Shown: positions 1 through 9,945 of the stretch, piece after piece | Numbering within the stretch: position 1 is the first letter of the stretch | Layout of the letters: every line of letters begins with the position of its first letter | NCBI RefSeq assembly: GCF_020536995.1 | Contig: NC_068366.1 | Span: 17,360,237 to 17,424,236, forward strand | Source of the DNA: Dreissena polymorpha | Taxonomy: Eukaryota > Mollusca > Bivalvia > Myida > Dreissenidae | Direction of reading: 5' to 3' | Length of the DNA: 64,000 nt | Translations under genes and position numbers: made by a program | Notes under the pieces: generated by a model | What the model was told of the DNA's origin: nothing | Databases searched by the model: none | The model's input: the letters and a program-made list of their open reading frames with translations, nothing else

Positions 1-1030
1 AACTGGATTCAAATATGTATTGCATTTAAGCAATGTGCAGAGGACAGAATCGTTAAGGAAAATGACAGAAAAATGGATATTGTCGGGAGAAATAGTTATA
101 TGTGCATGATATATTTGTGCATTTGTTCGTGTTTGGAAAAATATTTCATATATACATATGTTTTTGTATGTTTGTAGTTTTGTATTTTCAAGGCCCCGAT
201 GTTTAAGGAGTGAAAGTCCGATAAAGCGCATTAGATGTCTTTGATAGTCTTACCATGCGTTAGCTGTTGTCTCGAAGTAATATTTTGTTGTTGTTTTTTT
301 TTCAAATTGTACGGTTGCGTCTGGATAAAATAAAACTGTTACTGTAAGCAAAACAATGTACACAAGAAAACGGTTACCAACTTGTTTACACTCCACAAAG
401 TTATTATCAAGTTTACATTTACAATATAAAAATTATTCCCAAAACTTGACAATCAAATACAATTTGCTTTCATACATATAACGTTTATGACAAGTCTTGA
501 TTGAATATAAACTGTATTTCAGACTTAGAAAGGCCTTATGATCGTCGGTGTATATGTCTGATAAATGTTCATATCCGCTCCATACAGCAAGTACCCTTTG
601 AAGGATTATTATAAAACTTGACCCAAATGTAAAGATCAGTTAGGCACTATGCTCAAGGCATACGTTTGTCAAGGTCAAGGTCACATTTGAAAGTCAAGTA
701 TGTGTGCCTCTATTTTTTCTTACTTTTTTTTAATAAATCATACGATTTGTGAAAGGCTTGGCAATGTCATGTTATTTTAATATCAAAGTTAAAGGTTAAT
801 TGTCTGAGCCAAAATTTCATTGTACGTTTGCCATTTACGCTCCATATCCCATACATGTTTAATGATATACATGAAAGTCGCCACCTTGAAACAAAGCATG
901 GAATTCATTGGATACATCATAACATGCATAGCAGACAATAAAGATCACACCAGGGTGTAGAATATTTGTCTCTGTAAATTCATGGATGACATGTGTATGT
1001 GATAAAAAGGGTTTGCACTACTCTTTATCA
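1..1030. other. Non-coding, no gene seen
   Basis: No open frame with protein-like composition and no splice-bounded exon was recognised. Around 600-720 there is a stretch with repeated 'caaggtcaaggtcac'-like wording that resembles the dispersed repeat near 38.1 kb, so part of it is probably old repeat. Nothing else can be supported. Confidence 0.5.
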
Positions 1031-1150
1031 AATGATTCTCCAATAACACAGTCCGGTCAATCCAGATCTTAATCAATGATTCTCCAATACTACAGTCCGA
1101 ACAATCCAGATCTCAATCAAATGATTCTCCAATACTACAGTCCGGTCAAT
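1031..1150. repeat. 44-45 bp tandem repeat, about 2.7 units
   Basis: Units begin at 1031, 1075 and 1120, each opening with AATGATTCTCCAATA and continuing to an ACAGTCCG block. The third unit is partial. The units differ by only a few bases, so the array is fairly young. No coding content. Confidence 0.8.
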
Positions 1151-1294
1151 GTAGAACGCAGAGTAGTCAGGTATTCAACGTTATAACTTAAAGATGCAGC
1201 ATTAAACGCTTTTATCGCTTAAGTGATACTGTTCAAGTTCGTAAAACATGTTGTTTATTGGTTGAGAATATGCATTACGATGCTGTTATAGTGT

Positions 1295-2175
1295 ATGTTT
1301 TAATTGAACGACAACCACCGCCTACACTCATACTCATTAACATATATGATTCGCAAATAGTTTTGCAATTGTTTAAATACGTACAATTTTAATTTTTGCA
1401 AACCCTCACCAATTCCATTGTACTAAACAATGCAAAGCTTTGGTATGTGACATATGTGGTGCGATGTATATCTTTACTTAGATGATGCATGAATGTTAAA
1501 TAAATTAAATCGAAGTATTGCGAATATAAAAACTGCACTCAAACAAGTATGGTACATTCGAACAAATTATTTCATACCTTTGATGACTGGGATGGTAAGC
1601 CACTTGATTTGTTTGATCATAAAATATCAAAACAGTATTAACACATCTGTGTCATGGTAATTGTTATTTCAAATTAAACGAAACGCTTATAGTTCTCTAA
1701 TATGTCGATACGTAGAGTTTAAGACACTTGAAAATTTACGTGTAATTTTGATGCTTTTTGACTGGATTTAGGCGTTTCCTTTAACAGAATCCAGTTTGGC
1801 ACATGCCTGCAGCACAACTGCACAAAGAAATCGGAGTATTCGTTTAGTTTTGTGTCAGCTGCTTTATACTATAAACAATATAAGGACAGCGATATTGGCA
1901 GTACAAGTATTGTAACATTCAGTCACATGGTAAAATAGTATATCACCCAATCCCAATCAAAGTTGGAAGAAGCGGATTTGTATGATTTGGCACGTTTCCG
2001 TCTGTCGGCCGATATGTAGTTGTCGGCCCGTAGACCGTTTGTTTCCGCGCGATATGCAGAAAACTATTTGACCATAAGCATGCAAATGGTTGTCGTGTGC
2101 ATTGGTAGAAGATAAATAAGCCTATAGAATTTAGAGTACCCAGCTCAAATGTCAATGTCACAGGGTAGAAATTCG
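1295..2175. repeat. 0.9 kb duplicated non-coding block, copy 1
   Basis: This block aligns by eye, in the same orientation and with many small gaps, to 12160-12965 in the first intron of the receptor gene. Shared landmarks in order are a CAACCACCGCC block, a 'gatctttactt' block, 'aactgcac(c/t)caaacaag', a 'cagaatc(c/a)agtttggcac' block, 'caatcaaagttg', and 'gcgcgatatgca'. No conserved open frame was seen. It is either an old segmental duplication or two copies of an unnamed dispersed repeat. Confidence 0.7.
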
Positions 2176-3280
2176 ACGAAAACCACCAACACTCGTCTGC
2201 TACGACGCCTGTTAAGATCATTTATTAGGCTTAAAGAGAGGTATATATGTTGCTGAACTTTTAAGGATTAAACGTATAAGCTACGGTGTATTTCTAAGGT
2301 AAGGATTTGTTTTAATACGGCTTGAGGCATTTCATAAAGTTTAAGGGAAATCCGTAAAAACTAAGGCTCAATGAAACCTTTGGCTACTTTGTTCCCTAAG
2401 GCACTTGGAAAATACGGGTCCAGTTGTCGAATGTACTACATATTTAAAATAAAAACAAACTTTATTTTGGCTATTTATACGGGTCTTTTTTATGTAAACA
2501 TCGATGTCCACATGGTGATTTTTTTAAATTATAAGTAATGATTATGATTGATTGATACATGTTGGAATGGAAATCCGCACAAATAGGGTTGACGGATGAA
2601 AGAATATACGCACACACCTGTGAAAGGTTTAGCGAGCTTTTCGCAAGTTGTCCCGACGAAAAGATATATAAGATTAAATGTTAATAGAAAAAGTATACAA
2701 AACATACGTATGTCCAAACGATCAATACTGGTCACCTTTTTCCAATCATGATTAATCTTTTTTTGCACGATTTGGCAAAATGACAATTAAAACCAAATAC
2801 ATTCATGTTCGAATGAAAGAATTGCCTTATATTTAAACAGACGAAAACACTCAAAAGCCAGATAGGGGCACAAGACTCGTGTAAATGTTTGGTTCTTAAA
2901 GTCACGAATTCACATCCCGGGATTCAAATACAAGTATTTCAAACCATTCAAACTATTAAATTAAAACGCACAAATATGTTTAACAAAGACGAAAATCTCT
3001 TGAATAAGTATTTTCCAAAAACGTTCACATACTTTAAATTAAAGTTTAATGAAATCGTCTGTAGCGAATTATATTCAAATTAACTAATTGTCTCAAACTA
3101 AACGAACTTAACTGGCAAACTATAACAGCGCAGAAACACAAAAGGACAATGACTAAGGAATGAATAGTTTGTGCAATTCCATCAGAGCGCACATGCTCCT
3201 CATTGACACATCTTTCCGCTTTTATGACTTTTTTTGTTTAAAAAAGCCTCTAACAAATACAAATCAAGTGTAGGCGAAAA
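2176..3280. other. Intergenic, no gene seen
   Basis: The few open frames here are short, lack splice context and have low-complexity composition. No repeat was identified with confidence. Confidence 0.45.
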
Positions 3281-3287
3281 GTTTAGT

Positions 3288-3378
3288 TCCTGATTTGCCT
3301 TTGCGGACTGTACAGACTAATCTGGGACGACACTTTATTACCATGCTTTAAGGCCGGTTTCCCCAAAACGCGGCCTTA
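3288..3378 (+). repeat. Dispersed bivalve short repeat fragment (GCGGACTG...GGGACGACACTTTA family)
   Basis: It contains the family hallmark of a GCGGACTG.ACAG half, then CTAATCTGGGACGACACTTTA-like wording, then a CGCGGCC block. The same family recurs at 21318-21380, 34876-35095, 49558-49690 and 57645-57785. It is short and non-coding. I recognise it as a common dispersed bivalve repeat; the family name is not certain. Confidence 0.65.
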
Positions 3379-3639
3379 ATGTATGCATGATTCTATTGAA
3401 GGAGTTTGTGCTGATTCGCAAAAGGGCACACCGCTAAATTTGAGTTTGTCATAAATGAGTTTAATGATTGTTCACTCCTCATAAACATCGAACTGTCGTC
3501 TGATGAATGTGTATATACATGTAGTAAATTTTATTTCCGATATGTTCACGAGTTCAAGGGCATTACTTCTTCAAAGCAAAGTAAATCGCTCGAAATGCTC
3601 TATATCTGTTAAGAGAACACTCGAACTTTGCCCAGAGTA

Positions 3640-3673
3640 CAACAGAACAGAACAGAACAGAACAGAACAGACA
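3640..3673 (-). repeat. Pentanucleotide 3' tail of the LINE, (CTGTT)n
   Basis: About six AACAG units on the plus strand, which is CTGTT at the element's 3' end. Several LINE clades end in short tandem repeats rather than poly(A), and the tract sits where the element should stop. It marks the left border of the insertion. Confidence 0.75.
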
Positions 3674-4029
3674 GTTTATTAGACTTATACATAAGTACAT
3701 CGTCTTTAATGCATATAATCATAAATAAAGTAATGTCACGTGTCATTATACTATAGTAAGTAACTAAATTAATAATACATTATATATTTATAAATATGAC
3801 AATTCAATGAAATTTCGACACAAAATAAGAACAGAGAACAACAACGATTTCGCAAAGAAAAAACATAATAATTTTAAAGGTAGTAAGGACAAACTACATT
3901 TCATTTACTATGGTACACATATATATGATACAAAGGAAAAATAAAGAACAAAACAATAATACACATACTATCATGACTGCAAAGTGATACATAAACTTCG
4001 CGCATGCGAAGTAGAGAACATTATTAATT

Positions 4030-7000
4030 TCAATTAGTGGTATTTAAAATAGTATTTCGTACAATTAGGGCTTCCTTAACATATTTACATACATTAAGTA
4101 TTTCAATTTTACATGTTGATATTAATAAATTATGAAACTTGACAACAGATGGGTGCATGTAATAAAAACGTTTAATATATTTTTGTCGTAGTAAACGGTA
4201 ACATGAACAGACACAAATAAAATGGAACTCATCCTCTATGTCCCGTTGATTACAACAAAGGCAATAACGTTCTTCACGGGGAATATTGTTGCGTGTATAT
4301 CTCCCGGTCTGTATTCTCAAGGGATGGGCAGAAGCCCTTAATTTTACAAAGTATAAACGTAGACTCTTCGGCAATAAATCTAAGTAATGTTCATATTCAA
4401 AAGTAGTTTTAAACATTCTATACATATCTAAAATTGAAATTCCGTTCATATTACCAAACCATTCTTGCTTAAAGGTGTCAATAATTCTGCATTTAAGTTC
4501 ACATACAAAAGCATGGCTATTAGTTATATTCGCAGACTCAAAACAATAGGAAAAACCGTAATCGTTTAACAATTGTTTAACATTTGCAACCCAATTTTTG
4601 CATCCTTTATTACAATCATTTAATGCTTGAATATACACAGTTCGTATAATAATATTATTACTGTTAATAATTTTTAACCAATACTTAACAATTCGTACAT
4701 ATCTATTTACATATAAAGGGTATCTGCCTAGCTCACCATAAACTGTAGCATTACATGTGTTTATTTTCACATTTAACAATCTTTTGCAAAATTTTAAATG
4801 AATGCGTTCGATCTCTTTTGATTTATTAAAACCCCATATTTCAGAGGCATAGCAACAAATAGACCCAACAAAAGAATCAAACAACTGACAAAATAATTTC
4901 GGCTTAAGATCATACTGCTTACATTTATAAAGTAAAATATTCATAGCCTTAAGGGCTTTTCCAACAAGGTGTTCTTGATTAAGGTTGAAACTACCAGTGT
5001 AATTAAAAACAGTGCCGAGATAATTAAAATTGTCGACGATTTCTATAGTTTGGCCATTATATGTCCATTTTTCATCTTGTCGAATTTTACCCCTTTTGCG
5101 AAAAACCATTATTTTTGTTTTTGAAGTGTTCACATTTAGCCCCCAAGAATTACAATACAGATAAAGGTTATTTAAATGGTTCTGTAGTTCTTCTGGTGAT
5201 TTACCTACAATAGCCATGTCATCCGCAAATAACAATAAAATTAAAGTTATGTCGTTTATATTTAAGCCAGACAAGGTGCTATCTTGTAAAAAAAGTTCCA
5301 AATCTTCTACAAACAGTGAAAAAAGAATCGGGGACATTACCTCCCCTTGTCTGAGACCGACAGCATAACTAAAGTAGTCAGAATATGATGTACACGACTT
5401 AACACAAGACTTAACATTTTCATACATATTTTTAATTATTCTCAATAATTTGCCTTTTACACCAGATTTATACATTTTTAACCATAATGCGTTACGATAT
5501 ATACTATCAAAACATTTAAGCAAATCAACGTATACAACATACAAACGTTTGTTTTCATTTAAAAAATTCTGCACAACAGACATCAATATATACATAGCGT
5601 CAACAGTTGAACATCCTTTTCTAAAACCAAATTGAGCATCTGAAATTTTAGCATTATCTTCACAAAACAATTCGATACGTTTGTTTAAAATGGTAGTAAA
5701 CAACTTAGAAAAACAACTAACGAGTGTTATCCCTCTATAATTACTAATATCATCAACAGAGCCTTTTTTATGCAGAGGAATGATAATTCCTTCCGTCCAC
5801 TGGTCGGGAAAATAGCCAGAAACTAAAATGTTATTAAACATAACACACAAATGATTGGATAAAATATCCATGCTTTCAAGAAAATATTCATTCAAAATAA
5901 AATCGCTACCAGGCGCTTTATTACATTTTAAGCGTTTAACTGCATTCCTAACTTCATCTACCGTTATCGGCTGATCTAGTTCTGGAAATGTACAATTTTC
6001 TTCGTTAAAATCATTATTTAAACAAAATTCTTCAGCTACTGGATTATTACTATTAGAAGTAGTATTACTCAAATTTTCAAAATAATCCTTAAATGCATTT
6101 ATTGAAATTGTATTTCCATTTAATTTGTTTTTAGATTTAAAATATTTCCAAAATTCCTTAGGTTTTTTACTCTTTAAACTTTCAATTTCTATCATTTTTT
6201 GTTTAAATGCATCCCTTTTCTTTTTGTTAATCAACTGCTTATACTGACTTTTCTTTCCACACAGCGTTATTCTATTTAAATCAGACTTAATCAAATTAAA
6301 ACATCGTAAAGCGTCATGGTATTGATTTCGAGCAATTACACAGTCGTTATCAAACCACTCAGCGTGTTTTATACAACTGTCAACATAGAACGTGGGTTTA
6401 TTACTGTAAACACGAGATTTTGAGAACAATGGGTCCGCAACGTTTCGGATTGTATTAGTGAATTTTTCTACCGCCACGTTAATGGACAGTTTATTAGAAC
6501 AATCAATGTTTTCAACAATATCCGTCAATACGGGAAGTCGAGAAATAAGTCCTGAACGAAATTCATCTCGAAACGAGTGGTCCCATTTATATTTAACATC
6601 AGTGAAAGAATCGTAGCTAGGCGAAAAATTATTACAATACAATGAAAACTGCAACGGTGCGTGATCGCTCCATTCATTAAAATCACAAACAGTAAAGTTA
6701 GATAATAATTGGAAATTGCTTTCTTTAGTCAACAGGTAATCAATTACGGAAGAACCGTTATTTGAGAAAAATGTGTGTTTACAGCTATCGCCTATTCTAC
6801 CATTGGTAATGCGTAATGTAGAGGATTTACACAGATCAAGCAATTTTATACCATGGCTATTGTGTATTTTGTCGTTTGAGGCCCTGACAAAGGTTTGATC
6901 TGGTGAATAATCGACATCATCATTTTCGGAATTAATTGTATCATGTACGATAAAATCAAATTTATTACTGGTTCTACTATTTAAATCCCCGGTTATAAAA

Positions 7001-7440
7001 ACACTTCCAATTTCGGAAAAATATGTTATGTCATTTTCTAAAATATCAAAAAGATCCACATTAATTGTATTGTAAACTGGTGAGTCCTCTCCCCATATAT
7101 AGCTTCCACATATGTAAATATCACGGGTCGTATTAAAAAACGCATGATTTAATTTTATCCAAATAATAGTGTCATGATGATTTCGTACAATTTCAATTCC
7201 ATTTTTTAGATGATCTTTTATATAAATAGCAATACCACCACTGCATCTTCGGGCGTTTCTATGCTGAAATTTTCTAAAGAAATTAAAACATTGATAACCG
7301 TCAATCGAAATATTACTAGATACTTTTGTCCATGTTTCAAACAAAAAACAGATATCAAATGAACTTAAAATATTAGTAAACTCGGTACTAGACCTTTTCA
7401 CATCAGTTAAACCATGAACGTTCCACGATAATATCGACAC
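4030..7440 (-). CDS. LINE ORF2: AP endonuclease and reverse transcriptase
   Basis: The open frame is about 1,136 codons. The N-terminus is an apurinic-type endonuclease: SWNVHGL at residues 5-11, GDLNSR near 150, and the catalytic SDH at 258-260. The reverse transcriptase follows, with GFRKGCST, a YVDLLKCFDS motif and the catalytic FADD at 738-741. A C-terminal cysteine-histidine motif (C-x2-C...H...C) lies near residue 1060. This enzyme nicks target DNA and copies the element RNA at the nick. The nominal first codon is GTG. No in-frame ATG lies between the ORF1 stop and the endonuclease, and the next Met is about 400 residues in. Translation by a standard AUG start is therefore unlikely. The frame is continuous with ORF1 across a single UAG. 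Intact and probably recent. Confidence 0.92.
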   Translation of the reverse strand: MSILSWNVHGLTDVKRSSTEFTNILSSFDICFLFETWTKVSSNISIDGYQCFNFFRKFQHRNARRCSGGIAIYIKDHLKNGIEIVRNHHDTIIWIKLNHAFFNTTRDIYICGSYIWGEDSPVYNTINVDLFDILENDITYFSEIGSVFITGDLNSRTSNKFDFIVHDTINSENDDVDYSPDQTFVRASNDKIHNSHGIKLLDLCKSSTLRITNGRIGDSCKHTFFSNNGSSVIDYLLTKESNFQLLSNFTVCDFNEWSDHAPLQFSLYCNNFSPSYDSFTDVKYKWDHSFRDEFRSGLISRLPVLTDIVENIDCSNKLSINVAVEKFTNTIRNVADPLFSKSRVYSNKPTFYVDSCIKHAEWFDNDCVIARNQYHDALRCFNLIKSDLNRITLCGKKSQYKQLINKKKRDAFKQKMIEIESLKSKKPKEFWKYFKSKNKLNGNTISINAFKDYFENLSNTTSNSNNPVAEEFCLNNDFNEENCTFPELDQPITVDEVRNAVKRLKCNKAPGSDFILNEYFLESMDILSNHLCVMFNNILVSGYFPDQWTEGIIIPLHKKGSVDDISNYRGITLVSCFSKLFTTILNKRIELFCEDNAKISDAQFGFRKGCSTVDAMYILMSVVQNFLNENKRLYVVYVDLLKCFDSIYRNALWLKMYKSGVKGKLLRIIKNMYENVKSCVKSCTSYSDYFSYAVGLRQGEVMSPILFSLFVEDLELFLQDSTLSGLNINDITLILLLFADDMAIVGKSPEELQNHLNNLYLYCNSWGLNVNTSKTKIMVFRKRGKIRQDEKWTYNGQTIEIVDNFNYLGTVFNYTGSFNLNQEHLVGKALKAMNILLYKCKQYDLKPKLFCQLFDSFVGSICCYASEIWGFNKSKEIERIHLKFCKRLLNVKINTCNATVYGELGRYPLYVNRYVRIVKYWLKIINSNNIIIRTVYIQALNDCNKGCKNWVANVKQLLNDYGFSYCFESANITNSHAFVCELKCRIIDTFKQEWFGNMNGISILDMYRMFKTTFEYEHYLDLLPKSLRLYFVKLRASAHPLRIQTGRYTRNNIPREERYCLCCNQRDIEDEFHFICVCSCYRLLRQKYIKRFYYMHPSVVKFHNLLISTCKIEILNVCKYVKEALIVRNTILNTTN

Positions 7441-7458
7441 CTCACCACCATCGTGCCC

Positions 7459-8409
7459 CTATGCTTTAACTGCGGTTCCATCGATGTACAGAGTGTCATA
7501 TGCCAGATAGGCGCGTTTTCCTAACCGTCTCGCCTCTTTCATTTGGGGTACTAACTTGCGCCTCTTTTCTATCACCTCTTGTGGGAACTGCTCAAAGACA
7601 CGATACAGTGTTCCGTCGAGTTCTTTCCAAAGTTTGCGTACCGTTTCTCTTTCCTTAAAAAACGTGAATTTTGCAACAATGTTCCTCACTTTTCCTGATA
7701 TTGGCGACCCAGGAGAGCGATGCACCCTCTCAAATCTAATTGTGTCTACAACCTCATGAGCGATCTTAAAGGCGTCTTGTAGATGCTGGCGGAGTTTCCG
7801 TTCAGTAACTTCCGGCGGCTCGTTTCCGGTCGAGTTGTCTTCTGTTACCCCGGTGAAAATTAGGTTGTTTCGCATGGACTGCGACTGTAGATAGGAAACA
7901 TTGTCACGCAGGGTATCTCGTTCTTTTTCCAACTGCTGCATCCGCTCGGACAGCTGCGCCGCATGTATGTCCGCACCGTCAACCTTGTCCTCGAGGCGCG
8001 TCACGCGATGGTCTACCTTTTGGACTCTTTCTTCCATTGCCACCCATAGCTTATTAATGTCCTTTTCAAGTGTACCCATTCTCTTTTCTATGGACTCAAT
8101 GGCACCCATCTTTTTTTCCATTACTTCGATGCGCCCACTTACGTTCTGTAAAAGGATCATTATATCCCTGTTTGTTGGCTCGGCACCTTTTTCAGCCATT
8201 GTTGAACTACTTGATGTATTCGAGAAAACACTACAATCCAAATTGTCCTCACCATATAGAACAGAATGTGTCCAATTTAAAACTTCACTTACTGGTAGAT
8301 TATAGTCCGTATCCCCAGATGGGCCTCTTTGTTTATGTACTTTTCGTCCATGTAATTCATTTTCACTGCTGTTTCTATCTTTTCTTTTTCTATCCCGCGA
8401 TTTACTCAT
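7459..8409 (-). CDS. LINE ORF1: coiled-coil RNA-binding protein, L1-like
   Basis: This 316-aa frame starts with MSKSRDRKRKDR, a basic lysine/arginine-rich N-terminus. Residues about 85-170 form a heptad-rich coiled coil (MEKKMGAIESIEKRMGTLEK-like repeats, then LEDKV and LSERMQQLEKER). From about 178, MRNNLIFTGV begins an RRM-like fold of the kind found in L1 ORF1 proteins, followed by the basic C-terminal domain. In that family the protein trimerises and packages the element RNA. It ends in TAG at 7461-7459, and ORF2 continues in the same frame directly after. No breaks seen. Confidence 0.88.
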   Translation of the reverse strand: MSKSRDRKRKDRNSSENELHGRKVHKQRGPSGDTDYNLPVSEVLNWTHSVLYGEDNLDCSVFSNTSSSSTMAEKGAEPTNRDIMILLQNVSGRIEVMEKKMGAIESIEKRMGTLEKDINKLWVAMEERVQKVDHRVTRLEDKVDGADIHAAQLSERMQQLEKERDTLRDNVSYLQSQSMRNNLIFTGVTEDNSTGNEPPEVTERKLRQHLQDAFKIAHEVVDTIRFERVHRSPGSPISGKVRNIVAKFTFFKERETVRKLWKELDGTLYRVFEQFPQEVIEKRRKLVPQMKEARRLGKRAYLAYDTLYIDGTAVKA

Positions 8410-8699
8410 TGTTTAACGTTTACATTTTGGTACACTGCACACTATCACATAAAATCCAGAAATATATTTCCACAGATAAATGTTTTATTAATAGATATTC
8501 CGATTTTCGTTTCACTGTAAAAAGTTCGACCGTTCGCGCCAAGATCACGTGACAGATCTGGTAACAATTCAACGTTCGGTAGTGATCTGAGTTGTAACGA
8601 CTACCGGTCTTTTTGACAAGTTGGCAATAGGCACAGTGAACGATCTCACAAATGTCTATATTAATCATTTTAATTAACTTACACTATTGCCAAATAGAA

Positions 8700-9875
8700 G
8701 AACTTATTAAGCAGATGTTGTTAAATTTTTGTAAACAATGAACACGCGTATTTGTTTGGTTTCTGAAAAGTGCAAGTGTTATGTTTTCACGTATGAACAT
8801 TGATATTATTCTTTATCAATAGCTAGAAAAAACTCGCAATTTTGTATTGTTCTGAGTGAATGTTTTCACACAGTTTTCACACAGTCCCCTATTATATATG
8901 ATCGTGTGCGCTGTACAATCGGTATTGCATTCCGAACAGTTTTAAAATCTAACATTTAATGTGAATAAGTAGTGTTCATGTTTGTTGCCAGCAATTAAAA
9001 AGCCCTATACTTTTAAACTGATCTATTAAGTAGCACTGACAGACGACTAATGATGCTTTACATTTGAAGTGTTGATTCGCCGATTTATGGAAGCATAGCC
9101 AAACATTCAATGAACTATTTGAGCTTCATGGGAAGAAAACCATCGAAGATGAAGCACTTGCGAAAATATGGTCGAATGTCGCCATAGATACACCTCTGCC
9201 AATGTTATTAAATAACCAGAATGAATTATTTAATACACTTTTAAAATCTCAAACGGTAACATATCGATGTCTTTAGTTGTGAAAATGTAAACCTATAGAA
9301 AATATGCTTTCGATCAAGTATTTTAAGAAATCAACTAATTGTAATGTATTTTAAAGTTGTTTTAGATGTTTTTCTTATGTTAAAGTGGTTTGATTGTAAT
9401 TTCTCTACATTTAAGAAGCACCTGATTTAATCTGGTATTTTTTCCACTAAAAGTGTGTTTTAGTACTATTGCCCGACCGCCATTTTGTATGGCTCTGATA
9501 TCAAATTGGTTACTTAGCTTCACATAAATCTGCATTTACTGGAATAATAATAATTAATATCGTATATGTACTACCGGCAATCAACGGATTTCCGAATCAA
9601 GTTCATCCAAGCTATAAACAAATATAAATCCCACAATAACACGTATCTCAGTCACATAAATCAACATCCGATCATCCGGATATCAATAATTGTAAGTTTG
9701 AAGTGTCGTCTTTAGTTAACGTTCCCATGTCCAGTATTTACTACCGGTTTCGAATTTTTATCCAAAACAAATGGTTTCCGGCCACTTATTTATGAGGAAA
9801 AGGCGCGATAAACACGATCTGAATTAACCAGGATATTTAACGTGTGCATTGAGAGAAGACAAGTTTGACAGAAAC
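8700..9875. other. Intergenic upstream of the receptor gene
   Basis: No gene was recognised. The last few hundred bases before 9876 should hold the receptor promoter and 5' untranslated region. No convincing TATA box or initiator was found there, so no site is called. Confidence 0.4.
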
Positions 9876-9945
9876 ATGTTGAAAATTGTGTTTGTGATAT
9901 TCCTATTATTAAACGCAGAGGGTTTAGCTCAATCAAACGTAACAC
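9876..9945 (+). CDS. Receptor exon 1: signal peptide
   Basis: MLKIVFVIFLLLNAEGLAQS is a typical signal peptide: a short basic start, then a hydrophobic core, with cleavage expected near GLA|QS. The exon ends in phase 1 at a GTGAGT donor. I chose this ATG because the only upstream in-frame start-like codon (9849) is a TTG and would place charged residues before the hydrophobic core. A 3.6 kb intron follows. Confidence 0.8.

Larger units (their letters stand above)
3640..8690 (-). mobile_element. Apparently intact two-ORF LINE (non-LTR retrotransposon)
   Basis: The element reads on the minus strand. Its 3' end is a short CTGTT tandem tail (seen on the plus strand as AACAG repeats, 3641-3672). 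A roughly 360-base 3' untranslated stretch precedes ORF2 (7440-4030), which follows ORF1 (8409-7459). The 5' untranslated region extends upstream of 8409; its end is not sharply visible and 8690 is a guess. Both ORFs are full length and open, so this is a young copy. It lacks an RNase H segment. It resembles APE-type LINEs with an L1-like ORF1; I do not assign a clade. Target-site duplications could not be recognised with confidence. Confidence 0.85.
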
